Shown: one piece after another, positions 25,575 to 34,361 of the stretch | How the letters are laid out: the number at the start of each line of letters is the position of its first letter | Numbering within the stretch: the first letter of the stretch is position 1 | Origin: an uncultured Bacillota bacterium | Lineage (GTDB): Bacteria; Bacillota; Clostridia; Lachnospirales; Lachnospiraceae | Direction: 5' to 3' | Length of the DNA stretch: 55,694 nucleotides | NCBI GenBank assembly: GCA_949291945.1 | Contig: CASEXH010000035.1 | Coordinates: 1-55,694, forward strand | The notes under the pieces: generated by a model | Database searches by the model: none | Told to the model about the DNA's origin: nothing | Seen by the model: the letters and a program-made list of their open reading frames with translations, nothing else | Translations under genes and position numbers: made by a program

Positions 25575-25919
25575 CTACCTCACAGGCACATAATCTATCT
25601 GTGACTCTTCCTCTGTAGCCTCAATCTTAAAGATGACAGGACGTAAACCGTCGTTGCAGCTGCAGATGGCCACACCGGGTTTCCGGATCCAGTCACCGTA
25701 ATAAAACACATCATTTCCCGCTCCGTGAGACAGTGCGAATACATACTGATAGATTGCTTTCCATGCCTCATCGCAAAATCCCTCAGGCTTGGCATAGTCT
25801 CCGTAGAATACCTGGCCTTCTTTCATCATAGGACAGGCAGTCAGGCCTTCTGCACCGTACTCTTCGGCCAGCTCTTTGTCTAAAGTTGTTTTTAATACTG
25901 TAATCTTACATTTTTTCAT
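25575..25919 (-). CDS. TIGR04076-like small protein
   Basis: A 114-residue protein recognised from its pattern CKITVLKTTLDKELAEEYG, CPMMKEGQVF and AWKAIYQYVFALSHGAG, then WIRKPGVAICSCNDGLRPVIF, which fits the uncharacterised TIGR04076 family. Conserved Cys at about 4, 29, 86 and 88 could bind metal. It is the third gene of the beta-glucoside operon: its ATG overlaps the stop of the GH1 gene (ATGA). The function is unknown. Many members appear with oxidoreductases or sugar genes. Confidence 0.75.
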   Translation of the reverse strand: MKKCKITVLKTTLDKELAEEYGAEGLTACPMMKEGQVFYGDYAKPEGFCDEAWKAIYQYVFALSHGAGNDVFYYGDWIRKPGVAICSCNDGLRPVIFKIEATEEESQIDYVPVR

Positions 25920-27349
25920 ATCTTACGTTCCTCCAGACATGTTCCATTTGTTTCGATCACATTTCTATACCAGTAAAAGCTTTTCTTTCGGTACCGCTTC
26001 AGGCTTCCGCTTCCGTCATCATTTCTGTCCACATAAACGAATCCATAACGCTTTGACATCTGATTTGATGTGTTGCTTACCAGATCAATGATACCCCAGC
26101 TTGTATACCCCAGTACATCTACTCCGTCCCGAATAGCTTCTGCCGCTTCCCTCAAGTGCTGCTCTGCGTAAGAAATCCTGTAATCATCATTTACAGTATA
26201 ACTTCCGTTCCCGTCTTCTACAAGTACATCCTTTGCTCCAAGTCCGTTTTCTACAATAAAGATCGGCAGCTGGTATCGATCATAAAGCTGATTCAGGATA
26301 TACCGCAGCCCTTTCGGATCAATCTGCCATCCCCAGTCTGATTCTTCAAGATAGGGATTTTTCACTGCACTCATAATATTCCCCTGGCTCTGGATATTCT
26401 TTTCCTCATTTGCCGTAGCACAATAGCTCATATAATAACTGATAGAAATGAAGTCCACTGTATTTTTCAGGATCTCTTCATCCTCAGGGGCAAACTGGAT
26501 CCGGATATGGTTTTCTTCAAAAAATCTTTTCATATATCCCGGATACTGTCCTCTTACATGGACATCCCCGAAAAACAGGGATTCTCTGTCTTTTCTCATG
26601 GCCTCCAAAATATCCTCAGGATCACAGGTAAGAGGATAGATGGGACTGCCGGCAATCATACAGCCAACCCGGAAATCGGGGTCGATCTCATGGGCTGCTT
26701 TTGTTACCAGCGCACTTGCTACAAGCTGGTGATGAACAGCTTGGTAAAGTATACTTTTATCAATTTCTTCCGCCTTTCCCTGGATTCCCCCGCCGTTAAA
26801 AGGGGCATGAAGAATCATATTGATCTCGTTAAAGGTGAGCCAGTATCTCACTTTCCCTTTATATCTTTCAAACACAGTTCTGGCATAGTGTTCAAAAAAT
26901 CCGATCAGTCTTCTGTCCGCCCATCCGCCATACTCTGTGGCAAGATACAGGGGCATTTCGTAGTGTGAAAGAGTGACCAGAGGCTCGATTCCGTATTTTC
27001 CAAGTTCATCAAACAGACGGTCATAAAATTCTAATCCTTTTTCATTCGGCTCCTCTTCGTCTCCATTAGGAAAAATTCGGCTCCATGCAATAGACAGCCG
27101 GAGTACCTTGATCCCCATTTCCCCCAGAAGGGCAATATCCTCTTTATAATGGTGATAAAAATCAACAGCTTCTTCTTTCAGATAAAATCCCTTTGGAGGG
27201 ATCTGGGGAGCGCTGAACACTCCCCCTGTCAAAGCGTCCGCCGTGGAATATCCCTTTCCATCTATTCTTGCGGCGCCTTCACACTGATTTGCCGCCAGAG
27301 CGCCTCCGAAAAGGAAACCGTCCGGAAATAATGATTTCTGCGCTTTCAT
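25916..27349 (-). CDS. 6-phospho-beta-glucosidase, GH1
   Basis: A 477-residue GH1 enzyme that hydrolyses phosphorylated beta-glucosides delivered by the PTS just upstream. The barrel begins FPDGFLFGGALAANQCEGA; the acid/base Glu is in TFNEINM (about 178) and the nucleophile in IFIVENGLG (about 370). The later SKRYGFVYVDRNDDGSGSLKRYRKKSFYWY region carries the Ser/Lys/Tyr phosphate-binding motif of 6-phospho-glycosidases. The start at 27349 follows AAAGGAG; the frame extends to 27382 without support. It lies 34 nt behind the PTS gene. Confidence 0.92.
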   Translation of the reverse strand: MKAQKSLFPDGFLFGGALAANQCEGAARIDGKGYSTADALTGGVFSAPQIPPKGFYLKEEAVDFYHHYKEDIALLGEMGIKVLRLSIAWSRIFPNGDEEEPNEKGLEFYDRLFDELGKYGIEPLVTLSHYEMPLYLATEYGGWADRRLIGFFEHYARTVFERYKGKVRYWLTFNEINMILHAPFNGGGIQGKAEEIDKSILYQAVHHQLVASALVTKAAHEIDPDFRVGCMIAGSPIYPLTCDPEDILEAMRKDRESLFFGDVHVRGQYPGYMKRFFEENHIRIQFAPEDEEILKNTVDFISISYYMSYCATANEEKNIQSQGNIMSAVKNPYLEESDWGWQIDPKGLRYILNQLYDRYQLPIFIVENGLGAKDVLVEDGNGSYTVNDDYRISYAEQHLREAAEAIRDGVDVLGYTSWGIIDLVSNTSNQMSKRYGFVYVDRNDDGSGSLKRYRKKSFYWYRNVIETNGTCLEERKI

Positions 27350-27383
27350 TTTTTCTCCTTTCTCTGTCCGGATCGTCGCCATC

Positions 27384-29267
27384 CTATTTTAGACTGATAA
27401 GTCTCTCGCCTGCTTTGATCTCCCCTGGCCTGGTCAAACTAACTGCAGGATAATCCTCTGGATTCGTGACGATCACCGGCGTAATGGTCTTATAGCCTGC
27501 TTCTCTCACCTTCTCAAGATCACAGGTAAGGAGAAGAGTTCCTGTTTCAACATGCTGTCCTTCAGAAACTGCCGTTTCAAAATATTTTCCATCCAACTGT
27601 ACGGTATCTAGTCCTACATGGATCAGGATCTCTTCCCCCTTATCTCCGGTGATCCCGATAGCATGTTTTGTGGGAAATACGGTTGATATGGTTCCTGATA
27701 CCGGGGCATAGAATCTGCCCTCTGAGGGCTCCACTGCCGCTCCCTTTCCAAGCATCTCTTCCGCAAATGTGGGGTCTGGCACTTCAGATAAAGGAACTGC
27801 CTTTCCATTTACAGGACTTGCAATACCCTCTGAAGGTAGAACATTTTCTTCTACAGAAGTTTTTTCTCCCGCCTGGACATTTTCTGTCCTGTTGTCGTCG
27901 GTATCTTCCTCTTTGTATCCCCACATCCATACTGCCCCAAAGGTTACTGCAAAAGCAATGATCATAGATATGCAGGAGTGGATCAGATTCATCCATCCAT
28001 CTGGTCCGATATATGCTACCAGAGACAGAAGTCCCGGAGAACAGAAGCTGAAACATTTTACACCCATAATTCCGGCGTAAAACCCGCCGATCCCTCCGCC
28101 CAGCATAACACAGGCCAATACCTTCTTATATTTTAAAGTAACGCCAAACAGTGCCGGTTCGGTAATGCCCAGAACTGCCGTCACACCTGTTGTAAAAGCC
28201 GTCTGCTTTAATTCTTTCTTCCTGGTCTTGATGGCTACACTGAGGGAAGCCGCACCCTGGGCAATATTGCTGGGGAGATTTCCCGGACCGGCGATGGTCT
28301 CAAATCCTTCCGCAGCCAGAGACTGCATCATAAATGGCACCAGTCCGTAATGCATACCTGTTGTCACCATCAGCGGATAGACCGCACCGATAATGGTGGG
28401 CACCAGCCATCCTGCATATGTATTCAGCATATTCAGCGCCGTGCTGATCCCTACGCCAACAACAAAGCCGATGGGACCTAACACAATAAAGGCTACCGGA
28501 GCCACAATGATCAGACAGAGCAGAGGTTTGAAGAAAAACTTTACCATCTTCGGCAAAGCTTTCTCAAGGAATGCCTCCATATATTTCAACGCAAAGACCA
28601 TGAGAAGCACCGGAATCACACTGGAGCTGTAGGATGCCAGAGTAACCGGGATTCCCAGAAAAGAGCTAAAATGAATACTGTAAGCATCTGTAATCAGTGC
28701 CGTGTAATTAGGATGGAGCATGGCTCCTGCAATGGAAACCGCAAGGAACTGGTTGCATCCCAGTTTTTTCGCTGCAGTAAAAGCAAGCATCACCGGGAGA
28801 AAATAAAGGGGTGCGTCTCCGATAAAGTTCAGGAAATAATAGGTCATGCTCTCTGTATCCGCCCCTAGGAGCACCGCAACCGCCAGCACCGATTTTACAA
28901 GTCCGGCTCCTATGATCGCCGGAAGCACCGGAGTAAAAATAGCGGAAACAAAATCGAAGATTCTTTCGGATATTTTCATCTTTTTAGGCAGGATCTTTTG
29001 TTCCTTTTCTCCAACGGCACTGTCTTTTATTTTCCCCTGGATTGCTCCATATGCCTTCGGCACTTCATTTCCGATGATGATCTGAAACTGCCCGCCGCTT
29101 TTTGCAATCCCAAGAATCCCCTTTGTATTTTTCAGCGTTGCCTCATCGGCAACAGACTCGTCCTTTAAAGTAAAACGGAGTCTTGTGGCACAATGAGTAA
29201 ATCCTGCAATATTTTCTTCTCCGCCGATTCCTTTCAATATAACATCGGCCAGTTTATCAAAATCCAT
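27384..29267 (-). CDS. bglP: Beta-glucoside PTS transporter, EIIBCA
   Basis: A 627-residue fused permease that imports and phosphorylates beta-glucosides. Order: EIIB at 1-90 with phospho-Cys26 in THCATRLRF; EIIC with about ten helices at 105-455; an acidic linker; EIIA (glucose type) at about 480-627 with His535 and the phosphorylated His550 in ILIHVGLDTV. AGGAGG lies 7 nt before the ATG. It heads an operon with GH1 and the TIGR04076-like gene. No BglG antiterminator lies in the window and no clear RAT hairpin was seen, so control may be by the divergent Crp/Fnr-type gene. Confidence 0.94.
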   Translation of the reverse strand: MDFDKLADVILKGIGGEENIAGFTHCATRLRFTLKDESVADEATLKNTKGILGIAKSGGQFQIIIGNEVPKAYGAIQGKIKDSAVGEKEQKILPKKMKISERIFDFVSAIFTPVLPAIIGAGLVKSVLAVAVLLGADTESMTYYFLNFIGDAPLYFLPVMLAFTAAKKLGCNQFLAVSIAGAMLHPNYTALITDAYSIHFSSFLGIPVTLASYSSSVIPVLLMVFALKYMEAFLEKALPKMVKFFFKPLLCLIIVAPVAFIVLGPIGFVVGVGISTALNMLNTYAGWLVPTIIGAVYPLMVTTGMHYGLVPFMMQSLAAEGFETIAGPGNLPSNIAQGAASLSVAIKTRKKELKQTAFTTGVTAVLGITEPALFGVTLKYKKVLACVMLGGGIGGFYAGIMGVKCFSFCSPGLLSLVAYIGPDGWMNLIHSCISMIIAFAVTFGAVWMWGYKEEDTDDNRTENVQAGEKTSVEENVLPSEGIASPVNGKAVPLSEVPDPTFAEEMLGKGAAVEPSEGRFYAPVSGTISTVFPTKHAIGITGDKGEEILIHVGLDTVQLDGKYFETAVSEGQHVETGTLLLTCDLEKVREAGYKTITPVIVTNPEDYPAVSLTRPGEIKAGERLISLK

Positions 29268-29373
29268 ATTTAACCTCCTGTAGCAGAAATATTATTTTTA
29301 TGCTATGATAAATTTATCGGTCTCTGCCTGATCTGATTTGACAGAGTCCATTTTTATGAAAGAGGGGGATCCA

Positions 29374-30051
29374 ATGCTCATTCCACGCTATTATTTCAGC
29401 AATGAATATGATGAACTTTATAACTACTTTCTCATACAGCCTCATAAAAAGTGCAGCTTCCATCAAGGGGACTATCTCTGGGGGCCGGGAGAACCGATCC
29501 ATCATGTATACTACATCTGTTCCGGGATTTCCATTACCTATGCGGAGCATGAAGACGGACGCCGGAAGATCCTGTTCTTCCACAGTTCCGGCTCTGTCTT
29601 TCCCGGGTTCCATAAATCCCTGTTTAAAATTGAACGTTCCATCGTTACCCAGGCCGCTTCTGACATGGAAGTTCTGGAATTTCCACGGGAAGAGGTCTAC
29701 CGTATGTTCTGTGAAAATCAGGATCTCAGCAGTATTGCCCTTGAATCCTACGCAAAGCTGATCAACTTATTGATCTACGAAACTGCCCACCAGGAATATA
29801 ACAGCTCTTTTCTAAAGCTGTGTAATCTCCTGTACCTGTTTTCTCAGCATTCTCCGGGAGGGGACCCTCATCATATTGCCCTTACTCAGGAAAACATTGC
29901 TGATCTTCTGACTATCAACCGTGTCAATGCCGCCAAATGTCTCTCCCGTCTCCGTGATGAGGGAATTATTATCTCTCATCGGAAATGGATCGAGATCACA
30001 GACCTGTCTGCTCTGGAGAAGTATTGTTCACAGGAAACCCTTCTTTCATAA
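29374..30051 (+). CDS. Crp/Fnr-family transcriptional regulator
   Basis: A 225-residue regulator: cyclic-nucleotide-binding-like beta roll (about 20-120, with CSFHQGDYLWGPGEP), dimer helix and a winged-helix domain (about 160-215, LTQENIADLLTINRVNAAKCLSRLRDEG). No Fnr-type Cys cluster is seen at the N-terminus. The start at 29374 is preferred because AGAGGGGG lies 5-6 nt upstream; a longer frame opens with TTG at 29338. It is divergent from bglP and convergent with the Old Yellow Enzyme gene, so either could be its target. The effector is unknown. Confidence 0.88.
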   Translation: MLIPRYYFSNEYDELYNYFLIQPHKKCSFHQGDYLWGPGEPIHHVYYICSGISITYAEHEDGRRKILFFHSSGSVFPGFHKSLFKIERSIVTQAASDMEVLEFPREEVYRMFCENQDLSSIALESYAKLINLLIYETAHQEYNSSFLKLCNLLYLFSQHSPGGDPHHIALTQENIADLLTINRVNAAKCLSRLRDEGIIISHRKWIEITDLSALEKYCSQETLLS

Positions 30052-30056
30052 ATCTG

Positions 30057-32021
30057 TCAGATTCCTCTCCCAATGCGATAGCCTTCATTTACCGCATCTG
30101 AGATTTTTCTTGTCTGGCGGAAATCACCGATCTGGTATACTTCTTCCACCAGATCCTGGAGTTCCTCATAGAGATTTGACCGGTTCCGATAGCCCATTGC
30201 CAAAACCACAGCATCCGCTTCAATAAACTGTTCTTTGCCATCATGCTCTGCTGTGATCCCTCTCTGTGTGACTTTCAGGAGCTTTGTATTTACATGAAGG
30301 GCTGCTCCTGTGGATTTCAGGACATCAAGCTGAGAGTGTCTGGTCACATAAGAGGTATCTTTAAGAACCTGGTCACGCATCTCCACAATATGGACCTTAC
30401 ATCCCTGTTCTGTCAGCACATGGGCTGTCTCACAGCCCACAAGACCGCCGCCCACGATTACTACAGTGCCTCTTACCTTTCTTTTTCCTGAAAGAACCTG
30501 ATCAGCTGTCACGGCCAGATCAATACCTTCCAGTGGTGGAACAATGGGATCTGCACCTGCCGCAATGATCACCGTATCCGGATGATAAAAATCCATAGTT
30601 TCCGGCGAAGCTTCCACTCCCAGGCACACCTCTACATCAGATTCTTCCATCTGGTACTTGAGATAATCCAGATATTCCAGGTATTGTTTCTTGTAGCTTG
30701 GCGCTGCCACGATCTCCAGTTTTCCCCCTATCTTATTTTCTTTTTCCAGAAGGGTTACGCTGTGGCCTCTTTGCGACGCAGTCAATGCCGCTGTGATACC
30801 TCCAGGGCCTGCACCGATAACCAGCACCTTCTTTTTCTTCGGCGCCGGAGGGATCTCACCTTCAAACTCATGTCCATGCTCCGGATTAACCGCACATGAC
30901 GTAGATTTCCCCAGCCAAAGAGTGTGCAGACAATAGTTGCATCTCAGGCATGGCCTCACCGGCTTATCGTATAATGTTTTATTTACCCAGTCAGGATCAG
31001 CAATCCATTTCCTTCCTGTACTGACAAAATCAAGAATTCCTTCTTCCAGAAGTCTCTGCATTTCCTTTGGATCCGAAAGTTTATTTTCAAAGATCACAGG
31101 CCTTGTTACGCTTTTCTTAAACTTTTTGAAATTCTCCATGTAAAGTTCATTTGTCACATAGGCGCTTGGCACAATATATTCCTGATTATAATAATTTCCG
31201 ATTCTCAGATGAAATGCGTCTGCAAGATCCAGCTCTTCCAGCTTCTGTGCCGTGGCAATGGCGTCTTCTACCACTATTCCTTTGCATGCAGAGACTCCTT
31301 CAGGAAGCAGATCATCCATGTTCAGGCTGACTATGATCGGATAATCGTCCCCAACGACTTTCTTTACTTCCTGCAGTGTCTCAATGAGAAAAGTCATGCG
31401 TTTTTCCCGGCTTCCCCCATATATGTCTGTTCTCTGGTTCCATGCGGGAGAAAGAAACTGATTGATCAGATATCCCCCTCCGCCCATGACCAGAAGCGCA
31501 TCAAATCCTGCCCTTTTCAGTCTGCCTGCCGCCTCTGCATATGTCCGTATCATATGTTTGATCTCTGGAACTGTCATAGCCCGGGCACGGACCTCCGGGT
31601 GATACTGGGTCTGACATTCTGAAGGTGCAAGAGGCGGATATTTTTCCATATCTACATTATCCGCATATCTGCCGCTTCCCATTGTCAGTTCACAGCCGAT
31701 CTTCGCCCCATACACATGAACAGCGTCCGCAGCTTCAGCAAATTCTTTAATCCTTTCGTCCCGGTCTATCAGTGGAAACTGCATCTCCCTTGGATAGGGC
31801 ATGATCTCCCGCTCCGCCTGTGTTGCACAGGTAAAAATCAGACCGCAGCCCCCTTTCGCCCTTGCTTCAAAAACTTTTACCTGCTGATAGCTCATACTGG
31901 ATTCTTCTTCATTCCCGGAAAAATACTTATAGTCCATAGGAGCCATACAGATACGGTTCTTAAGCTCCATTGTCCCGATCTTCGCCGGCTTCAGCAGATT
32001 TCCGTAAGTATTTCTGATCAT
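30057..32021 (-). CDS. Old Yellow Enzyme-type NADH:flavin oxidoreductase (FMN, 4Fe-4S, FAD)
   Basis: A 654-residue enzyme with the 2,4-dienoyl-CoA reductase / BaiCD-BaiH plan: an FMN barrel (1-340, NRICMAPMDYKYFSG; INQFLSPAWNQRTDIYGGS), a 4Fe-4S motif CLRCNYC and, 11 residues on, a fourth Cys (about 359-377), then FAD- and NAD(P)-binding Rossmann parts (VLVIGAGPGGITAALTAS at about 400; TVVIVGGGLVGCETAHVL at about 515). The cluster spacing CX2CX2CX11C is one residue shorter than the CX2CX3CX11C I know from E. coli dienoyl-CoA reductase. Substrates of gut members range from enoates to bile acids; this one is unknown. AGGAGGAAG precedes the ATG. Confidence 0.9.
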   Translation of the reverse strand: MIRNTYGNLLKPAKIGTMELKNRICMAPMDYKYFSGNEEESSMSYQQVKVFEARAKGGCGLIFTCATQAEREIMPYPREMQFPLIDRDERIKEFAEAADAVHVYGAKIGCELTMGSGRYADNVDMEKYPPLAPSECQTQYHPEVRARAMTVPEIKHMIRTYAEAAGRLKRAGFDALLVMGGGGYLINQFLSPAWNQRTDIYGGSREKRMTFLIETLQEVKKVVGDDYPIIVSLNMDDLLPEGVSACKGIVVEDAIATAQKLEELDLADAFHLRIGNYYNQEYIVPSAYVTNELYMENFKKFKKSVTRPVIFENKLSDPKEMQRLLEEGILDFVSTGRKWIADPDWVNKTLYDKPVRPCLRCNYCLHTLWLGKSTSCAVNPEHGHEFEGEIPPAPKKKKVLVIGAGPGGITAALTASQRGHSVTLLEKENKIGGKLEIVAAPSYKKQYLEYLDYLKYQMEESDVEVCLGVEASPETMDFYHPDTVIIAAGADPIVPPLEGIDLAVTADQVLSGKRKVRGTVVIVGGGLVGCETAHVLTEQGCKVHIVEMRDQVLKDTSYVTRHSQLDVLKSTGAALHVNTKLLKVTQRGITAEHDGKEQFIEADAVVLAMGYRNRSNLYEELQDLVEEVYQIGDFRQTRKISDAVNEGYRIGRGI

Positions 32022-32159
32022 CTGTTCTTCCTCCTGTCTGCTTATATCAGATATTTTTTATTCTGGGGAAATTGTAGCAAAGAGGTGATTTTTGTTCTGT
32101 TGAAAAAGATACATAACGAAAAAATTTTTAGCTCCGGAAAATGGAGTCATGGAAAAATC

Positions 32160-32205
32160 TTTACTTTAGAATAATTTTCATGTATTATTGTTAGTTGTAA
32201 CTAAC
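32160..32205 (+). promoter_or_regulatory. Promoter with MarR-like palindromic operator
   Basis: TTTACT (32160-32165), 17 nt, TATTAT (32183-32188), followed at once by the perfect palindrome GTTAGTT-GT-AACTAAC (32190-32205), which would cover the transcription start. The shape fits a MarR-family repressor site; no such regulator is in the window. Confidence 0.65.
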
Positions 32206-32235
32206 TAAACATTAAAAAATACAAAGGAGAATTTT

Positions 32236-32478
32236 ATGATCCTCTTATCCTTCGCACTGCTCCTGCTGATCGTTTCTTTTCTCCATGGGATCCTGTCAGG
32301 AAATAAGTCGGCAATGATGACCGGAAAAGCAGCATGGCTCTGTCTTCTCATTCTGCTTGCTATGTCCCTGTTCAGGAAACGGATGGGGACTGCTGCATGG
32401 CTGAGACTGCACAGAATCCTTTCTGTCCTTCTGTGCGTTCTGATCGCAGTTCATGTAGTTCATGCTGTTTTTCTGTAA
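32236..32478 (+). CDS. Small three-helix membrane protein with conserved-looking His residues
   Basis: An 80-residue protein with hydrophobic segments at about 2-18, 30-46 and 60-79 and a basic loop FRKRMGTAAWLRLHR. Histidines at 17, 59, 73 and 76 lie in or next to helices; His59 and His73 are 14 residues apart, the spacing seen in b-type heme-binding helices. I cannot name the family, and heme binding is only a guess. AAAGGAG precedes the ATG. It is transcribed from a palindrome-controlled promoter ahead of the MATE exporter gene (105 nt gap, with a possible second promoter). Confidence 0.65.
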   Translation: MILLSFALLLLIVSFLHGILSGNKSAMMTGKAAWLCLLILLAMSLFRKRMGTAAWLRLHRILSVLLCVLIAVHVVHAVFL

Positions 32479-32500
32479 GGCATAAAACCCATTCATTGTA

Positions 32501-32528
32501 TTGACGAAACCGTAGAATATGATAGAAT
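32501..32528 (+). promoter_or_regulatory. Possible internal promoter for the MATE gene
   Basis: TTGACG (32501-32506), 16 nt, TAGAAT (32523-32528), 55 nt before the MATE start codon. It may let the exporter be made apart from the small upstream protein. Confidence 0.45.
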
Positions 32529-32583
32529 ATTTTTGCTCTACATATTTTTGTAAAAATACTACGATTCCGGAGGTACCGATATA

Positions 32584-33960
32584 ATGGAAGACGCTCAAAA
32601 AACCCTGTTATTTGAAAAAACTCCAATTCCGGCGGCTGTGGCAAAACTGGCTGTTCCCATGGTCTTCAGCTCCCTTGTTATGGTTCTTTATAATATGGCG
32701 GATACATATTTTGTAGGCATGCTTAATAATTCCGTGGAGAATGCCGCTGTCTCACTGTCAGCTCCTGTTCTCCTTGCCTTTAATGCCATTAACAATCTGT
32801 TCGGCGTGGGAACCTCCAGCATGATGAGCCGTGCCCTTGGCAGGAAGGACTACGATACTGTGTCCCGCAGCTCTGCCTTTGGCTTTTACTGCTCCCTTGT
32901 GTGCGGGGTCCTGTTCGGGCTTCTCTGCGCTCTGTTTCAGGGGCCTCTTCTCACTCTTATCGGAGCCGACCAGACCACCCGGGCAGCCACACAAGGTTAT
33001 CTTTTCTGGACGGTTTTCCTTGGCTCCGCTCCCGCCATTTTGAATGTGGTCATGGCATACCTTGTACGTTCTGAAGGGGCTGCCATGCATGCAAGCATCG
33101 GCACCATGAGCGGCTGCTTTCTGAATATTATCCTTGACCCTGTTTTCATCCTGCCCTGGGGCTTTAACATGGGAGCGGCAGGGGCGGGCCTTGCCACTTT
33201 TCTTTCCAACTGTGCCGCATGTATATACTTTTTTGTCTTTCTCTATGTAAAAAGGGGGAAGACTTTTGTATGTGTTGATCCCAGAAAATTTTCCTTCCAA
33301 AAAAAGATCGTCAAAGAAGTGTGCGGCGTTGGAATACCTGCTTCTATCCAGAATCTCCTGAATGTAACCGGTATGACGATCCTGAATAATTTTACTGCTG
33401 TTTACGGTGCCGACGCTGTGGCAGCTATGGGGATCGCTTACAAGATCTATATGGTTCCCATGCAGATCACTCTGGGATTTTCCCAGGGTATCATGCCTCT
33501 TGTAAGTTATAATTTTGCCTCAGGAAACCGCAGACGTATGAAGGATACTATTCTTTTTGCCCTGAAGCTGATGATCCCAGTGCTGGCTGTGGTCATGCTC
33601 CTGTATCATTTCGGTGCAGACACACTGATCCGTCTTTTTATGGATAACGACACTATCGTGGCTTACGGCGGAAAGTTTCTCCAGGGATTCGGCCTGGGAC
33701 TGATCTTCCTTTGCGTAGATTTCCTTGCCGTAGGTGTTTTCCAGGCTCTGGGGCTTGGAAAATATTCTCTGTGTTTTGCGGTAATGCGTAAGATTGTTCT
33801 GGAGATTCCTGCACTTTTCATCCTGAACTATCTGTTTCCACTTTACGGACTGGCCTATGCCCAGTGTACCGCAGAACTGGTCCTGGCCGTCTGTGCAGTC
33901 ATCATGCTGAGACATATCTTCCAAAAATATGGAGAAACTTCCAGGAGCAGGGACTTATAA
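32584..33960 (+). CDS. MATE-family efflux transporter
   Basis: A 458-residue exporter with twelve membrane helices in two bundles, driven by Na+ or H+ and expelling cationic or drug-like compounds. The first bundle begins AVAKLAVPMVFSSLVMVLYNMADTYFVG, the family's typical opening; a second such pattern starts near 240 (KEVCGVGIPASIQNLLNVTG). AACACGA-like loops and FSQGIMPLVSYN are also typical. TCCGGAGG lies 7 nt before the ATG. It follows the small His-bearing membrane protein. The substrate cannot be read from the sequence. Confidence 0.92.
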   Translation: MEDAQKTLLFEKTPIPAAVAKLAVPMVFSSLVMVLYNMADTYFVGMLNNSVENAAVSLSAPVLLAFNAINNLFGVGTSSMMSRALGRKDYDTVSRSSAFGFYCSLVCGVLFGLLCALFQGPLLTLIGADQTTRAATQGYLFWTVFLGSAPAILNVVMAYLVRSEGAAMHASIGTMSGCFLNIILDPVFILPWGFNMGAAGAGLATFLSNCAACIYFFVFLYVKRGKTFVCVDPRKFSFQKKIVKEVCGVGIPASIQNLLNVTGMTILNNFTAVYGADAVAAMGIAYKIYMVPMQITLGFSQGIMPLVSYNFASGNRRRMKDTILFALKLMIPVLAVVMLLYHFGADTLIRLFMDNDTIVAYGGKFLQGFGLGLIFLCVDFLAVGVFQALGLGKYSLCFAVMRKIVLEIPALFILNYLFPLYGLAYAQCTAELVLAVCAVIMLRHIFQKYGETSRSRDL

Positions 33961-33974
33961 ATTGTCCCTGCTCC
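33944..33974 (+). terminator. Hairpin over the MATE stop codon
   Basis: GGAGCAGGGAC (33944-33954) pairs with GTCCCTGCTCC (33964-33974) around the TAA stop. The T run after it is weak and delayed, so it may be a terminator of low strength. Confidence 0.5.
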
Positions 33975-33985
33975 CTCATGTTTGA

Positions 33986-34175
33986 TTATTTTTCTTCCTC
34001 AGACAGGGGCCGAAATTCTTTCATATAAGAGGTATTATCCTGGACCTGTTCCGGTGTAGACATGCCTCTGAGTACCATGCAGACTTCCTCAAGACCTGCG
34101 GCAAAACGGATTGCCCATGAAGCCGAATCCAAGAGACGGCAGTTTTTTCCCTGTCTGTAATTCTAATTTTTGCAT
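33986..34175 (-). pseudogene. Aldo/keto reductase remnant (start fused to end)
   Basis: AAAAGGAGAGG and ATG (34175) open a frame MQKLELQTGKKLPSLGFGFM, the start of an aldo/keto reductase, then shift out of frame. One frame over follows AIRFAAGLEEVCMVLRGMS and then TPEQVQDNTSYMKEFRPLSEEE to TAA (33986-33988), the last 40 or so residues of the same kind of protein. The 250 or more codons between are gone. The remnant therefore lies as an internal-deletion scar between the MATE gene and an intact aldo/keto reductase. Confidence 0.8.
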
Positions 34176-34361
34176 TTTTCCTCTCCTTTTCTAAGTCATA
34201 GCCCCTGAGGCGGCCGCAAAATAGACATACAAGCATATCCTCCTTGGCTACTACCCCCGGGAATAAACGATTTATATTATAGCATGTAAGCGCCGATACA
34301 TGGATTCCATATATTTTCATGTACCGGCGCTGCTTATGAAAATTTATTATTTACTCTTCAA

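Noticed and set aside
29268..29373. BglG-type RAT/terminator leader before bglP
   Set aside because: No terminator hairpin with an overlapping antiterminator could be drawn in the short leader.
32236..32478. Multidrug SMR-type exporter
   Set aside because: Only 80 residues with three weak helices and no conserved membrane Glu; the pattern does not match SMR proteins.
34021..34320. Minus-strand frame of 99 codons between the MATE and aldo/keto reductase genes
   Set aside because: It reads the reductase remnant in a wrong frame; the real remnant is seen in two other frames.
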